Assembly (NCBI RefSeq): GCF_031128465.2
Contig: NZ_CP155618.1
Location: 753,501 to 817,500 of the forward strand
Direction of reading: 5' to 3'
DNA length: 64,000 bases
From: Mariniflexile litorale
GTDB taxonomy: Bacteria; Bacteroidota; Bacteroidia; Flavobacteriales; Flavobacteriaceae
A model generated the notes under the pieces. It was not told the DNA's origin. It ran no database searches and saw only the letters and a list, made by a program, of their open reading frames with translations. Below are positions 55,770 to 64,000 of this stretch, in pieces; within the stretch, counting starts at the first letter, position 1; every line of letters begins with the position of its first letter. The position numbers and the translations under genes are program-made.

Positions 55770-56093
55770 ATGAGCATTTTAAAGCATAAAATATTCAAAC
55801 CTTTCAAAAACATTTTCATACTTATACTAGCTGTATTTATTGTATGGATGTTGTTTTTTGATGCTAACTCGTGGTTAATTCATCATGAATTAAATACAGA
55901 TATAGATGCTTTAGAAAGTGAAAAAGAATATTATAAAAAAGAAATTGAAAAAGACAATAAAGCTATTAAAGCATTAAGTACCGAGGAAGGTTTAGAAAAA
56001 TTTGCTCGCGAAGAATACTACATGAAGCGTGACAATGAAGAAATTTACATCATAGAATACGAAGACAGTCTAAAAACTAAAAAAGATGATTAG
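55770..56093 (+). CDS. FtsB/DivIC-type septum formation initiator
   Basis: The 107-residue bitopic protein has a short cytoplasmic start, one membrane helix (IFILILAVFIVWMLFF) and a periplasmic coiled coil (DIDALESEKEYYKKEIEKDN), then the FtsB-like EEGLEKFAREEYYMKRDNEE segment. It belongs to the divisome FtsQLB complex. Its end overlaps the start of the small mutase subunit by 8 bases. Confidence 0.92.
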   Translation: MSILKHKIFKPFKNIFILILAVFIVWMLFFDANSWLIHHELNTDIDALESEKEYYKKEIEKDNKAIKALSTEEGLEKFAREEYYMKRDNEEIYIIEYEDSLKTKKDD

Positions 56094-57450
56094 TGGTTTG
56101 TTTGATGAATTCGATTCGGTTTCAGCAAAACAGTGGAAACAAAAAATCCAGTTCGATTTAAACGGCGCTGATTATAACGAAACGCTTATCTGGAAAAGCA
56201 ACGAAGACATTTCGGTTAAACCATTTTACAATTCTGAAGATTTAAAAGAGCTTCCCGAAGTTTCAAACACCAAAGCCACTCAATGGAACATTTGCCAAAC
56301 TGTTTTTGTTGCAAATATTGAAAAGTCAAACAAAAAAGCTCTCAAATCCGTTCAGCGTGGTGCCGAAAGCATCAAATTCATCATTCCAAACGAATCCATT
56401 TCTATTAAACAATTACTAGAAAACCTAGATGACATTCCTGTTTTTTTTGAACTTCAATTTCTTTCAGAAAAATTCATTGAACAAATAAATAGTATTTCCG
56501 CAAAAGCCCATATACATATTGACATAGATATTATTGGAAATTTAGCAAAAACCGGTAATTGGTTTAATAATTTAAACGACGATTTTACAAAGTTCAAAAA
56601 CATCGTAAAGCAAACCCAATCTTTTAATATTAATGTTGCCCTATATGAAAATGCTGGTGCCAATATGGTACAGCAATTAGCTTATGCCCTAGCACATGCC
56701 AATGAATACTTAAATGCCCTAGATAACGATTTTAACGCTGAAACCAAACAAACTTTACAAATAACCTTTGATGTATCTGTAGGATCAAACTACTTTTTTG
56801 AAATTGCCAAACTGCGGGCTTTACGCCTACTTTGGAGCACACTGGCTTCAGAATACCAAATAAATACCCAGTGCCATATCACTGCAACGCCTACCAAACG
56901 TAATAAAACCATATACGATTACAATACCAATTTACTACGCACTACCACTGAATGTATGAGCGCGGTACTTGGTGGCGCTAATACTATTTGCAATTTACCT
57001 TATGATGTCATTTACAAAAAAGCCAATGCGTTTAGCGAACGAATGGCTCGCAATCAGCTTTTAATTTTAAAGCATGAAAGTTATTTTGATAAGATAAACA
57101 ATCCTTCAGATGGAGCTTATTATATTGAATCTTTAACCAACCAACTTGCTGAAAAGTCTTTAGCCTTATTTAAAGATATTGAACGCAATGGCGGTTTTTT
57201 AAAACAATTAAAAGAAAATACTATTCAACGGAAAATAAAAGAAAGTGCTAATAAAGAACAGCAACAATTTGATACTGGTGAAACTATTTTACTAGGAACA
57301 AACAAACACCCAAACCCCAATGATGCTATGAAGGATGAATTAGAACTTTATCCGTTTGTAAAAACACATCAAAGAAAAACATTAATAGAGCCAATTATTG
57401 AAAAACGATTAGCCGAAACTCTAGAACAAGAACGCTTAAAAAATGAATAA
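56086..57450 (+). CDS. mutA: Methylmalonyl-CoA mutase, small (beta) subunit
   Basis: The 454-residue protein is homologous to the large subunit barrel domain but lacks the cobalamin-binding end with its DxHxxG motif, as usual for the non-catalytic subunit. Recognisable parts: FDSVSAKQWKQKIQFDLNGA, RALRLLWSTLASEY, TTECMSAVLGGANTICNLPY, ERMARNQLLIL and GAYYIESLTNQLAEKSLALF. It pairs with the subunit at 58087 to convert methylmalonyl-CoA and succinyl-CoA. It overlaps the lipoprotein gene by 8 bases. Confidence 0.93.
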   Translation: MISGLFDEFDSVSAKQWKQKIQFDLNGADYNETLIWKSNEDISVKPFYNSEDLKELPEVSNTKATQWNICQTVFVANIEKSNKKALKSVQRGAESIKFIIPNESISIKQLLENLDDIPVFFELQFLSEKFIEQINSISAKAHIHIDIDIIGNLAKTGNWFNNLNDDFTKFKNIVKQTQSFNINVALYENAGANMVQQLAYALAHANEYLNALDNDFNAETKQTLQITFDVSVGSNYFFEIAKLRALRLLWSTLASEYQINTQCHITATPTKRNKTIYDYNTNLLRTTTECMSAVLGGANTICNLPYDVIYKKANAFSERMARNQLLILKHESYFDKINNPSDGAYYIESLTNQLAEKSLALFKDIERNGGFLKQLKENTIQRKIKESANKEQQQFDTGETILLGTNKHPNPNDAMKDELELYPFVKTHQRKTLIEPIIEKRLAETLEQERLKNE

Positions 57451-58087
57451 AAGCACCTTTATATTATTTTTCCTTTTTAGTTTTTTGATACTAAGCAATA
57501 CTTCATGTTTAAGCATCGCCAAAGATGTTGAAAGCTGGATAGAAGTTAGTAATATTGAAGACGTTCAAGGCAAATATCATTTTTTAACCGAAGACCAAAT
57601 AAAAATTTATTTACCCGATACCTTTAAAAAATATTCAAGAGTTGGTTATGAAAAACTTTTAGACTCTTTAGCTAGTAAAAAAGATTACGAACTAGAAATT
57701 AAACGCTTGGAATTTTTACGTGAAATGGAAGGCAATTTTTATCTCTTTTTTGATGAAGAAACCCGTTCTACTTATACAATTAACACGATGCCTTATATGC
57801 CAATACATAAAAGTGATGCGCAATATATTTTAAGTATGATATCCATGAATAACGAAAAAATTTCAAAAAAAACCGATTTAGAATTCACTAAAATAACCGC
57901 CAAATATAACGCCAATAATAGTACTCAACTTTTCAAGGCAATTCATAAAATAGAAAACATAAAAAAACAACATACCAGTTTTAATTCCTCATATATAGTT
58001 TCGGCAAACAAAAAAACTATTTACATCCAACTCTTAACAGGTTTTGATGTGAATTTCGACCCATTTTTACAAAAAATGATTTTATAA
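57443..58087 (+). CDS. Hypothetical lipoprotein inserted between the mutase subunit genes
   Basis: The 214-residue protein has a signal peptide with a lipobox (LSNTSC, Cys22) and no domain that I recognise; the rest is mixed alpha/beta with charged helices. It overlaps mutA by 8 bases and mutB by 1 base (TAATG), so the three are translated as one unit, although a lipoprotein has no obvious role in mutase chemistry. It is probably a conserved hitchhiker in the flavobacterial mut operon; no function is offered. Confidence 0.85.
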   Translation: MNKSTFILFFLFSFLILSNTSCLSIAKDVESWIEVSNIEDVQGKYHFLTEDQIKIYLPDTFKKYSRVGYEKLLDSLASKKDYELEIKRLEFLREMEGNFYLFFDEETRSTYTINTMPYMPIHKSDAQYILSMISMNNEKISKKTDLEFTKITAKYNANNSTQLFKAIHKIENIKKQHTSFNSSYIVSANKKTIYIQLLTGFDVNFDPFLQKMIL

Positions 58088-60216
58088 TGTCTAGAAAAAA
58101 TCTTCAGCATATTAATCTGAAATCTGAAATCGGGAAACCGAATTTAGAAGCTTCTGAAACTTTTGTTACAGCTGAAGACATTACTATTCAATCAATTTAT
58201 TCTAAACAAGACATTGAAAATTTAGAACATCTCAACTTTGCCGCTGGAATAACACCAAACCTTCGGGGGCCTTACAGCACGATGTATGTTACGAAACCGT
58301 GGACCATTAGGCAATACGCAGGGTTTTCAACCGCTAAAGAGAGTAATGCCTTTTACAGACGCAATTTAGCAGCAGGACAAAAAGGACTCTCAATTGCCTT
58401 CGATTTAGCAACCCACAGAGGTTACGACAGCGACCACGAACGTGTACAAGGTGATGTTGGAAAAGCAGGAGTAGCCATCGATTCGGTGGAAGACATGAAA
58501 CTACTCTTCGACCAAATTCCACTCGATAAAATGAGTGTATCTATGACTATGAATGGAGCGGTTTTACCTATTATGGCATTTTATATTGTAGCCGCCCAAG
58601 AACAAGGTGTAAAAATAGAACAACTTTCTGGCACCATTCAAAATGATATTCTAAAAGAGTTCATGGTTCGTAACACTTATATCTACCCGCCTACGCCCTC
58701 CATGAAAATTATCTCTGATATTTTCGAATATTCTAGTAAAAACATGCCAAAATTTAATAGCATTAGCATATCTGGTTACCACATGCAAGAAGCAGGAGCC
58801 ACTTGCGATATTGAGTTAGCATACACTTTGGCAGATGGTTTAGAATACATAAGAAAAGGATTGGAGGCAGGTATGGATATAGACACATTTGCTCCACGCC
58901 TTTCTTTCTTTTGGGCTATTGGTATGAATCATTTTATGGAAATTGCCAAAATGCGAGCTGCACGTATGCTATGGGCTAAACTGGTAAAACAATTCCACCC
59001 AAAAAATAAAAAATCGCTTGTCCTTCGAACACATTGTCAAACCTCTGGTTGGAGTTTAACTGAGCAAGATCCTTTTAACAACGTGGCTAGAACTACTATT
59101 GAAGCTGCAGCAGCAGTTTTTGGCGGCACACAAAGCTTGCACACTAACGCTCTAGATGAAGCCATTGCATTACCAACCGATTTTTCGGCACGGATTGCCA
59201 GAAACACACAGCTTTTTTTAAGAGAAGAAACTAAAATAACAAAAACAGTAGATCCTTGGGCTGGTAGTTATTATATTGAAAAACTAACCCATGATATTGC
59301 GCAAAAAGCATGGGTTCTAATTGAGGAAATTGAAGCACTTGGAGGGATGACTAAGGCTATTGAAGCGGGCATCCCCAAAATGCGCATTGAACAAGCGTCC
59401 ACAAAAAAGCAGGCTCGCATCGATTCCAATCAAGATATTATTGTGGGAGTTAATAAATTTAAACTCTCCAAAGAAGACATTATAGTAACGCTTGATGTAG
59501 ATAACGAAACCGTTCGAAAACAACAAATGGAGCGCTTAAATATCATTAAAGCAGAGAGAAACTCTGAAAAAGTAAATATCGCTTTATTAAAATTAACAGA
59601 AGCTGCTCGATCTGGACAAGAAAATTTACTAGCTTTAGCTATCGAAGCCGCTCGAGAACGCGCCACCCTAGGAGAAATTAGTGACGCACTTGAAGTTGTT
59701 TTTGGACGTTATAAAGCTGAAATAAAATCGTTTACTGGTGTGTATAGTAAGGAAATAAAAAATGACGCCTCTTTTAAAAAGGCACAAGAATTAGCCGATA
59801 TTTTCGCCAATCAAGAAGGCAGAAGACCCCGTATTATGGTAGCAAAAATGGGACAAGACGGTCATGACCGCGGCGCTAAAATAGTAGCCACGGGGTATGC
59901 CGATGTCGGATTTGATGTAGATATTGGTCCTTTATTCCAAACACCACAAGAAGTAGCTAAACAAGCTATAGAAAATGACATCCATATTTTAGGGATTTCA
60001 TCACAAGCTGCTGGTCACAAAACCTTAGTACCACAAGTTATTGATGAGCTTAAAAAATATGGCCGTGGAGATATTATGGTTATTGTTGGTGGCGTTATAC
60101 CCAAACAGGACTACACATTTTTGCTAAATGCAGGTGCGACAGCTGTATTTGGTCCTGGTACTAAAATTAGTGAAGCAGCTATCAAAATTTTAGAGATTCT
60201 AATTGACAATAAATAA
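58087..60216 (+). CDS. mutB: Methylmalonyl-CoA mutase, large (alpha) subunit
   Basis: The 709-residue catalytic subunit has the substrate barrel ([55 protein letters not shown]) and the C-terminal B12-binding domain with the DGHDRG motif carrying the cobalt-ligating His, then [15 protein letters not shown]. It catalyses the B12-dependent interconversion of methylmalonyl-CoA and succinyl-CoA in propionate metabolism. It is the last gene of the udk-ftsB-mutA-lipoprotein-mutB run, ending at a strong terminator. Confidence 0.97.
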   Translation: MSRKNLQHINLKSEIGKPNLEASETFVTAEDITIQSIYSKQDIENLEHLNFAAGITPNLRGPYSTMYVTKPWTIRQYAGFSTAKESNAFYRRNLAAGQKGLSIAFDLATHRGYDSDHERVQGDVGKAGVAIDSVEDMKLLFDQIPLDKMSVSMTMNGAVLPIMAFYIVAAQEQGVKIEQLSGTIQNDILKEFMVRNTYIYPPTPSMKIISDIFEYSSKNMPKFNSISISGYHMQEAGATCDIELAYTLADGLEYIRKGLEAGMDIDTFAPRLSFFWAIGMNHFMEIAKMRAARMLWAKLVKQFHPKNKKSLVLRTHCQTSGWSLTEQDPFNNVARTTIEAAAAVFGGTQSLHTNALDEAIALPTDFSARIARNTQLFLREETKITKTVDPWAGSYYIEKLTHDIAQKAWVLIEEIEALGGMTKAIEAGIPKMRIEQASTKKQARIDSNQDIIVGVNKFKLSKEDIIVTLDVDNETVRKQQMERLNIIKAERNSEKVNIALLKLTEAARSGQENLLALAIEAARERATLGEISDALEVVFGRYKAEIKSFTGVYSKEIKNDASFKKAQELADIFANQEGRRPRIMVAKMGQDGHDRGAKIVATGYADVGFDVDIGPLFQTPQEVAKQAIENDIHILGISSQAAGHKTLVPQVIDELKKYGRGDIMVIVGGVIPKQDYTFLLNAGATAVFGPGTKISEAAIKILEILIDNK

Positions 60217-60252
60217 AATGTGGTAATTTGTTAAAATACAAATTACCACATT
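60217..60252. terminator. Bidirectional terminator between mutB and the M16 peptidase gene
   Basis: aatgtggtaatttgt (60217-60231) and acaaattaccacatt (60238-60252) form a perfect 15-bp stem with a 6-nt loop between the convergent stops at 60216 and 60272. Confidence 0.85.
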
Positions 60253-60271
60253 CAAGATATTTAGAAAAAAG

Positions 60272-63019
60272 TTAATCTACTTTTTCGTCTTTGTTTTTTA
60301 TTTCATGTTCAACAAAATCGCCAGCATTTACAACCGTCCAATTATCTAATGTTTTGAAATATTTTTTGATTACTTTGTTAACAGCATCAACCGTCAAACC
60401 TGTAACTTTATCTTCAATAGCTTTATGAAACATCATATCTCTATCATAATATAAATTATTATTAATAGTTGAAGAAAGTTCGTTGTCTTTGGCTCTAGAC
60501 ACATTTTCACCTTGTACCCAACTTGTTACGGCAACTTTTAATTCTTCTTCTGTAATACCATCTTTAATAAAACGCTCAATTTCTTCTCTAAAGCCTTGTT
60601 GCACTTTCGATGCATTTTCTGGGGCGTAAATAGCATACACTACTATCGACGAATTTTTGTCTTTGCTGTTTTCATCTACATTTACATACCCGCCTGCCCC
60701 ATAGCTTATTCCATCTTTTTGGCGCAAACGTGTTGTAATTCTTGATTTTAAAACACCGCCACCAAAAATTTCGCCAGCTATTTGTAAGGCTGCAAAATCT
60801 TCGTCGGTTTGACTTCCTTCAAAAGACAAAACACCTAAACTCATAGCGTTTTTCTTGTCGGGAGTTTTAATTTTTTCATTTGCCACCGTATTAACTTTAA
60901 ATTTATCAGCAATTGGAGTATAAGGTTTGCTGTTCTTAAAGTTTGAAAAATTAGTTTCAAAATAATTTTTAATTAATTTTTCATCAAAATTTCCAATAAC
61001 AACTAAAGTGGCATTGTCTGATATCCCATAAAAATCGTTGTAATATGCTTGAACAGATTTAATGGTGACGGAATTTATTGCCTCAACCTCTTCTTCTATG
61101 GACATATTATACAAAGGATGTCCTTTTTTATGTTTTTGGTTTAATTCGCTTAATTTTTTACTAGCTAAATACTGAGGTTCTGTTTTATTTTGCTCTATAC
61201 TTGCCAATTCTTGAGTTTTTAATTTATCCAGTTCGGCTTCATTAAATTTTGGATTTTTTAACATATCTGTCATTAAATCTAACGATGCCATTAAATTTTC
61301 TTCGGTGGTATTTATATAGACTGTAACTTTTCCATTGGAACCTCGAAAACCAATAGAAGATTTTAATTCACTCAACTTATCTTCTATAGCTTGTCTTGAA
61401 TTGTTTTTGGTACCCTTATTTAGCATGTTCGCCGTATAACCAGCTAACTTACCTTTATTCATGAGTTGATCTACATTGGCATTTCTAATAGTAAAAGAAA
61501 GTGTTACTGTTTTACCTCGATTATCTTTCTTAATAAACCCATATTCAATTGGAGTTTTTTCTAAATTTCCAAAATTGAGTCTATTTTGTATGTTTTCATA
61601 AGATACATCAAATGCTTCACCTGCACCATACCCTTCTTTCCCTTTATAATTGGAAACCAAAGCGTCTAAATTTTCGGTATGTTCTATTTCTACACGTATG
61701 GGCGTTTTTGAAGGGATAAAATTACCAACCGTTCTATTTGTGTTTATCAAATAACGTTGTACAGCATCATTTACTTTATCGACTGCCATACTTTCAATTC
61801 TATCGCGATTAATGAACATCAATCTCCAGTCTCCAGCTCCAATAAATTCGCTCATATAGGTTCCTAAATAAGATGAATTTCTACTTATTTGGTCTATTCC
61901 TTTTAATAAATTAGCCTTAGCACGTTTAACTTCCTCTTCGGTAATTGGATGATTCTTTAAACCATCTAAAGTGGATAATAAGATAGTTTCTGCTTCGGAT
62001 AGCGATTTATCAGATGGCACATCCACATTTATATAAAGAAAAGAAGGTTCTTTTGTAAATGGAGAATAAGACCAAATATTCGATGCCTTTTTACCATCAA
62101 TTAAAGCCTTATACAATCTCCCTGAAGGCTGATCTGTTAATACTTCTTCTGCAATAGCGAGTACTGCATAATCCTCATGAGAACCTGCGGGGATATGGTA
62201 CAATGCAGATAAAATTTGTAAATCGCCTACCCTACTTAAAATTACGCGTTTTTCACCGTCTTGAGCAGGTTCTACAGTGGGAATATCTCTTAAAGGTAAC
62301 TCGGGATTTTTAATTCCCGTAAACTTTTCCTCAATAAGTGCTAACGTTTTATCGGTTTCAAACTTACCTGTTATCATTAAAATCGCATTATCTGGGCGGT
62401 AATATTTTTTATAAAAAGCTTGTAAATTCTCAATAGGCACACGTTCTATATCAGAACGATTGCCAATAGTAGATTTTCCATAGTTATGCCATAAATAAGC
62501 ACTATTTATAACTTTTTGCATAAGAGTTCTTGATGGTGAATTTTCACCCATTTCAAACTCATTTCTAACTACTGAAAATTCAGATTCCAAGTCTTTTTTA
62601 GCTATAAAGGAATTCACCATTCTATCTGCCTCTAGATCTAAAGCCCAGTCTAAATTTTCCTCTGTAGCATTAAACGTTTCATAATAATTTGTTCTATCAT
62701 AATAGGTCGTTCCGTTTGGTCTAGCGCCGCGTGCTGTTAGCTCATTAGGGATATCTGGATGCTTAGGTGTTCCTTTAAAAACCATGTGTTCGAGTAAATG
62801 TGCCATTCCTTTTTCTCCGTATCCTTCATGGCGGGACCCTACTAAATAGGTTATATTTACGGTGATGGTTTGAGAAGAATTATCAGGAAATAATAATACC
62901 TTCATACCGTTATCCAGCCTATATTCTGTAATACCTTCTACACTAACCGTTTTTTCAATTTGAGCGTAAGAACTTGTTCCTAAAACAATTAGAAACACAA
63001 AAAACATTAATTTTTTCAT
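60272..63019 (-). CDS. M16-family zinc peptidase (pitrilysin-like), two tandem units
   Basis: The 915-residue secreted protein has a signal peptide (cleavage near SYAQ). The first unit carries the inverted zinc motif HLLEH (74-78) in GMAHLLEHMVFKGTPKH and the downstream acidic segment EFSVVRNEFEMGE. A second, inactive M16 unit fills residues about 470-900 (FEGSQTDEDFAALQIAGEIF, SRITTRLRQKDGISYG). It degrades peptides in the periplasm. It is divergent from parA with 234 bp between starts, where both promoters must lie. Confidence 0.93.
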   Translation of the reverse strand: MKKLMFFVFLIVLGTSSYAQIEKTVSVEGITEYRLDNGMKVLLFPDNSSQTITVNITYLVGSRHEGYGEKGMAHLLEHMVFKGTPKHPDIPNELTARGARPNGTTYYDRTNYYETFNATEENLDWALDLEADRMVNSFIAKKDLESEFSVVRNEFEMGENSPSRTLMQKVINSAYLWHNYGKSTIGNRSDIERVPIENLQAFYKKYYRPDNAILMITGKFETDKTLALIEEKFTGIKNPELPLRDIPTVEPAQDGEKRVILSRVGDLQILSALYHIPAGSHEDYAVLAIAEEVLTDQPSGRLYKALIDGKKASNIWSYSPFTKEPSFLYINVDVPSDKSLSEAETILLSTLDGLKNHPITEEEVKRAKANLLKGIDQISRNSSYLGTYMSEFIGAGDWRLMFINRDRIESMAVDKVNDAVQRYLINTNRTVGNFIPSKTPIRVEIEHTENLDALVSNYKGKEGYGAGEAFDVSYENIQNRLNFGNLEKTPIEYGFIKKDNRGKTVTLSFTIRNANVDQLMNKGKLAGYTANMLNKGTKNNSRQAIEDKLSELKSSIGFRGSNGKVTVYINTTEENLMASLDLMTDMLKNPKFNEAELDKLKTQELASIEQNKTEPQYLASKKLSELNQKHKKGHPLYNMSIEEEVEAINSVTIKSVQAYYNDFYGISDNATLVVIGNFDEKLIKNYFETNFSNFKNSKPYTPIADKFKVNTVANEKIKTPDKKNAMSLGVLSFEGSQTDEDFAALQIAGEIFGGGVLKSRITTRLRQKDGISYGAGGYVNVDENSKDKNSSIVVYAIYAPENASKVQQGFREEIERFIKDGITEEELKVAVTSWVQGENVSRAKDNELSSTINNNLYYDRDMMFHKAIEDKVTGLTVDAVNKVIKKYFKTLDNWTVVNAGDFVEHEIKNKDEKVD

Positions 63020-63253
63020 AAATAAATAATTTTTGGTTTTTGTAAATATACAATTTACAACTTTATAAAAATGTTAAATATCTAAAATTTATACGAAAAT
63101 ACTTTCGACAAATATGTGTTATGTGTTTACTAAATTTCATCTAAATAATAAAGATTTACCTTATAAACTTTCATTTCAACTAATGTTTTTATTTAGGGTT
63201 TTTATTACTCATAAATAATTGTATTTTTACCATTCACAAAACCAAATCATTTA

Positions 63254-64000
63254 ATGGGTAAAATCATTGCAATTGCAAATCAAAAGGGAGGCGTTGGAAA
63301 AACAACAACGTCCATAAATTTAGCCGCTTCACTAGGCGTTCTGGAAAAAAGAGTATTACTTATCGATGCTGACCCTCAAGCAAATGCAACTTCTGGAATA
63401 GGAATAGACGTAGACTCCATAGAGATAGGAACCTACCAACTTTTCGAGCATTCTATTTCTGCAAAAGATGCTATTATGAAAACAGAAACGCCCAATTTAG
63501 ATCTTATTCCGGCTCATATTGACTTAGTCGCTATCGAAATAGAACTCGTTGATAAAGAGGCTAGAGAATACATGCTAAAGAAAGCATTGTTAGAAATTAA
63601 AGACGATTACGATTATATTTTAATCGATTGTGCACCCTCTTTAGGACTATTAACGTTAAACGCCTTAACCGCTGCCGATGCTGTAATAATACCCATTCAA
63701 TGTGAGTATTTTGCGCTTGAAGGCTTAGGTAAGCTTTTAAATACGATAAAAAGTGTTCAAAAAATACATAATCCGGAATTAGATATAGAAGGTTTATTAC
63801 TAACTATGTACGATTCCCGTTTAAGATTGTCAAACCAAGTAGTAGAAGAGGTGCAAAAACATTTTAACGATATGGTATTTCAAACCATTATACAGCGAAA
63901 TGTAAAATTAAGTGAGGCTCCAAGTTTTGGAGAAAGCATTATTAATTACGATGCCGCTAGTAAAGGCGCTACCAATTATTTAAGTTTGGCTAAAGAAATC
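63254..64000 (+). CDS. parA: ParA/Soj chromosome-partitioning ATPase (3' end outside the window)
   Basis: The first 249 codons are visible. The deviant Walker A NQKGGVGKTT follows the start (residues 9-18), then LLIDADPQANATSG, the Walker B stretch YILIDCAPSLGLLTLNAL, and the C-terminal QRNVKLSEAPSFGESIINYD, typical of chromosomal ParA; the end is nearly reached. It should work with ParB, whose gene normally follows. Confidence 0.96.
   Translation, partial: MGKIIAIANQKGGVGKTTTSINLAASLGVLEKRVLLIDADPQANATSGIGIDVDSIEIGTYQLFEHSISAKDAIMKTETPNLDLIPAHIDLVAIEIELVDKEAREYMLKKALLEIKDDYDYILIDCAPSLGLLTLNALTAADAVIIPIQCEYFALEGLGKLLNTIKSVQKIHNPELDIEGLLLTMYDSRLRLSNQVVEEVQKHFNDMVFQTIIQRNVKLSEAPSFGESIINYDAASKGATNYLSLAKEI

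Noticed and set aside
1-64000. CRISPR array, IS element, rRNA operon, or prophage structural genes
   Set aside because: I saw no regularly spaced repeats, no transposase with terminal repeats, no rRNA sequence and no capsid, tail or terminase genes.

Overview
The window is AT-rich bacterial DNA from a member of the Bacteroidota, most likely a marine Flavobacteriaceae. The signs are a SusC/SusD pair, a propeller sensor fused to an AraC-type regulator, N-terminal carboxypeptidase-like domains on TonB receptors, Bacteroidetes-type tyrosine integrases, NVEALA-like peptides with 6-bladed propeller lipoproteins, and a TAnnTTTG-type promoter box. The species cannot be named from the sequence alone.

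Layout. (1) 1-10306: a polysaccharide utilisation locus on the minus strand, with a one-component sensor/AraC regulator, SusC, SusD, a GH31 glycosidase and the start of another secreted protein. (2) 10307-10998: a scar holding a decayed tRNA-Met-like fragment and the last ~40 codons of a tyrosine integrase. (3) 10999-26901: island A (~15.9 kb), bounded by 14-bp copies of the tRNA-Pro 3' end. It holds an intact integrase and a dense defence-type gene block: SIR2 + HerA, two small KTSC-type proteins, an OLD-type nuclease, a PD-(D/E)XK protein, a TOTE-type primase-helicase, an AlbA_2/GHKL ATPase protein ending in another KTSC domain, and an Xre regulator with a tiny coupled ORF. (4) 26888-51034: island B (~24.1 kb), bounded by the same repeat, with a double-frameshifted integrase next to the tRNA. 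It carries an apparent peptide maturation/export cassette: two Cys-containing NVEALA-like precursors, two 6-bladed propeller lipoproteins, a CxxC thioredoxin-like protein, an O-antigen-ligase/TPR membrane protein, a signal peptidase I, a complete RND-MFP-TolC set, a second orphan RND pump, a metallopeptidase and a transglutaminase-like lipoprotein. (5) 51022-64000: tRNA-Pro(TGG), then housekeeping DNA: TonB receptor, PQQ-type sugar dehydrogenase, cytochrome c, uridine kinase, FtsB/DivIC, both methylmalonyl-CoA mutase subunits with a lipoprotein gene between them, an M16 peptidase and the start of ParA.

How it fits together. tRNA-Pro has been the entry point for at least two, probably three, tandem elements. 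Each att copy keeps a hairpin of the same design 22-23 nt from the core, so each insertion probably restored the tRNA 3' end together with a terminator. Island A looks like an anti-phage/anti-plasmid island. Island B looks like a peptide secretion island that has been reshuffled: fragments of the ligase/TPR gene and of lepB show that the peptide cassette once existed in more copies. The most novel-looking parts are the KTSC-rich SIR2-HerA island and the NVEALA-like peptide cassette.
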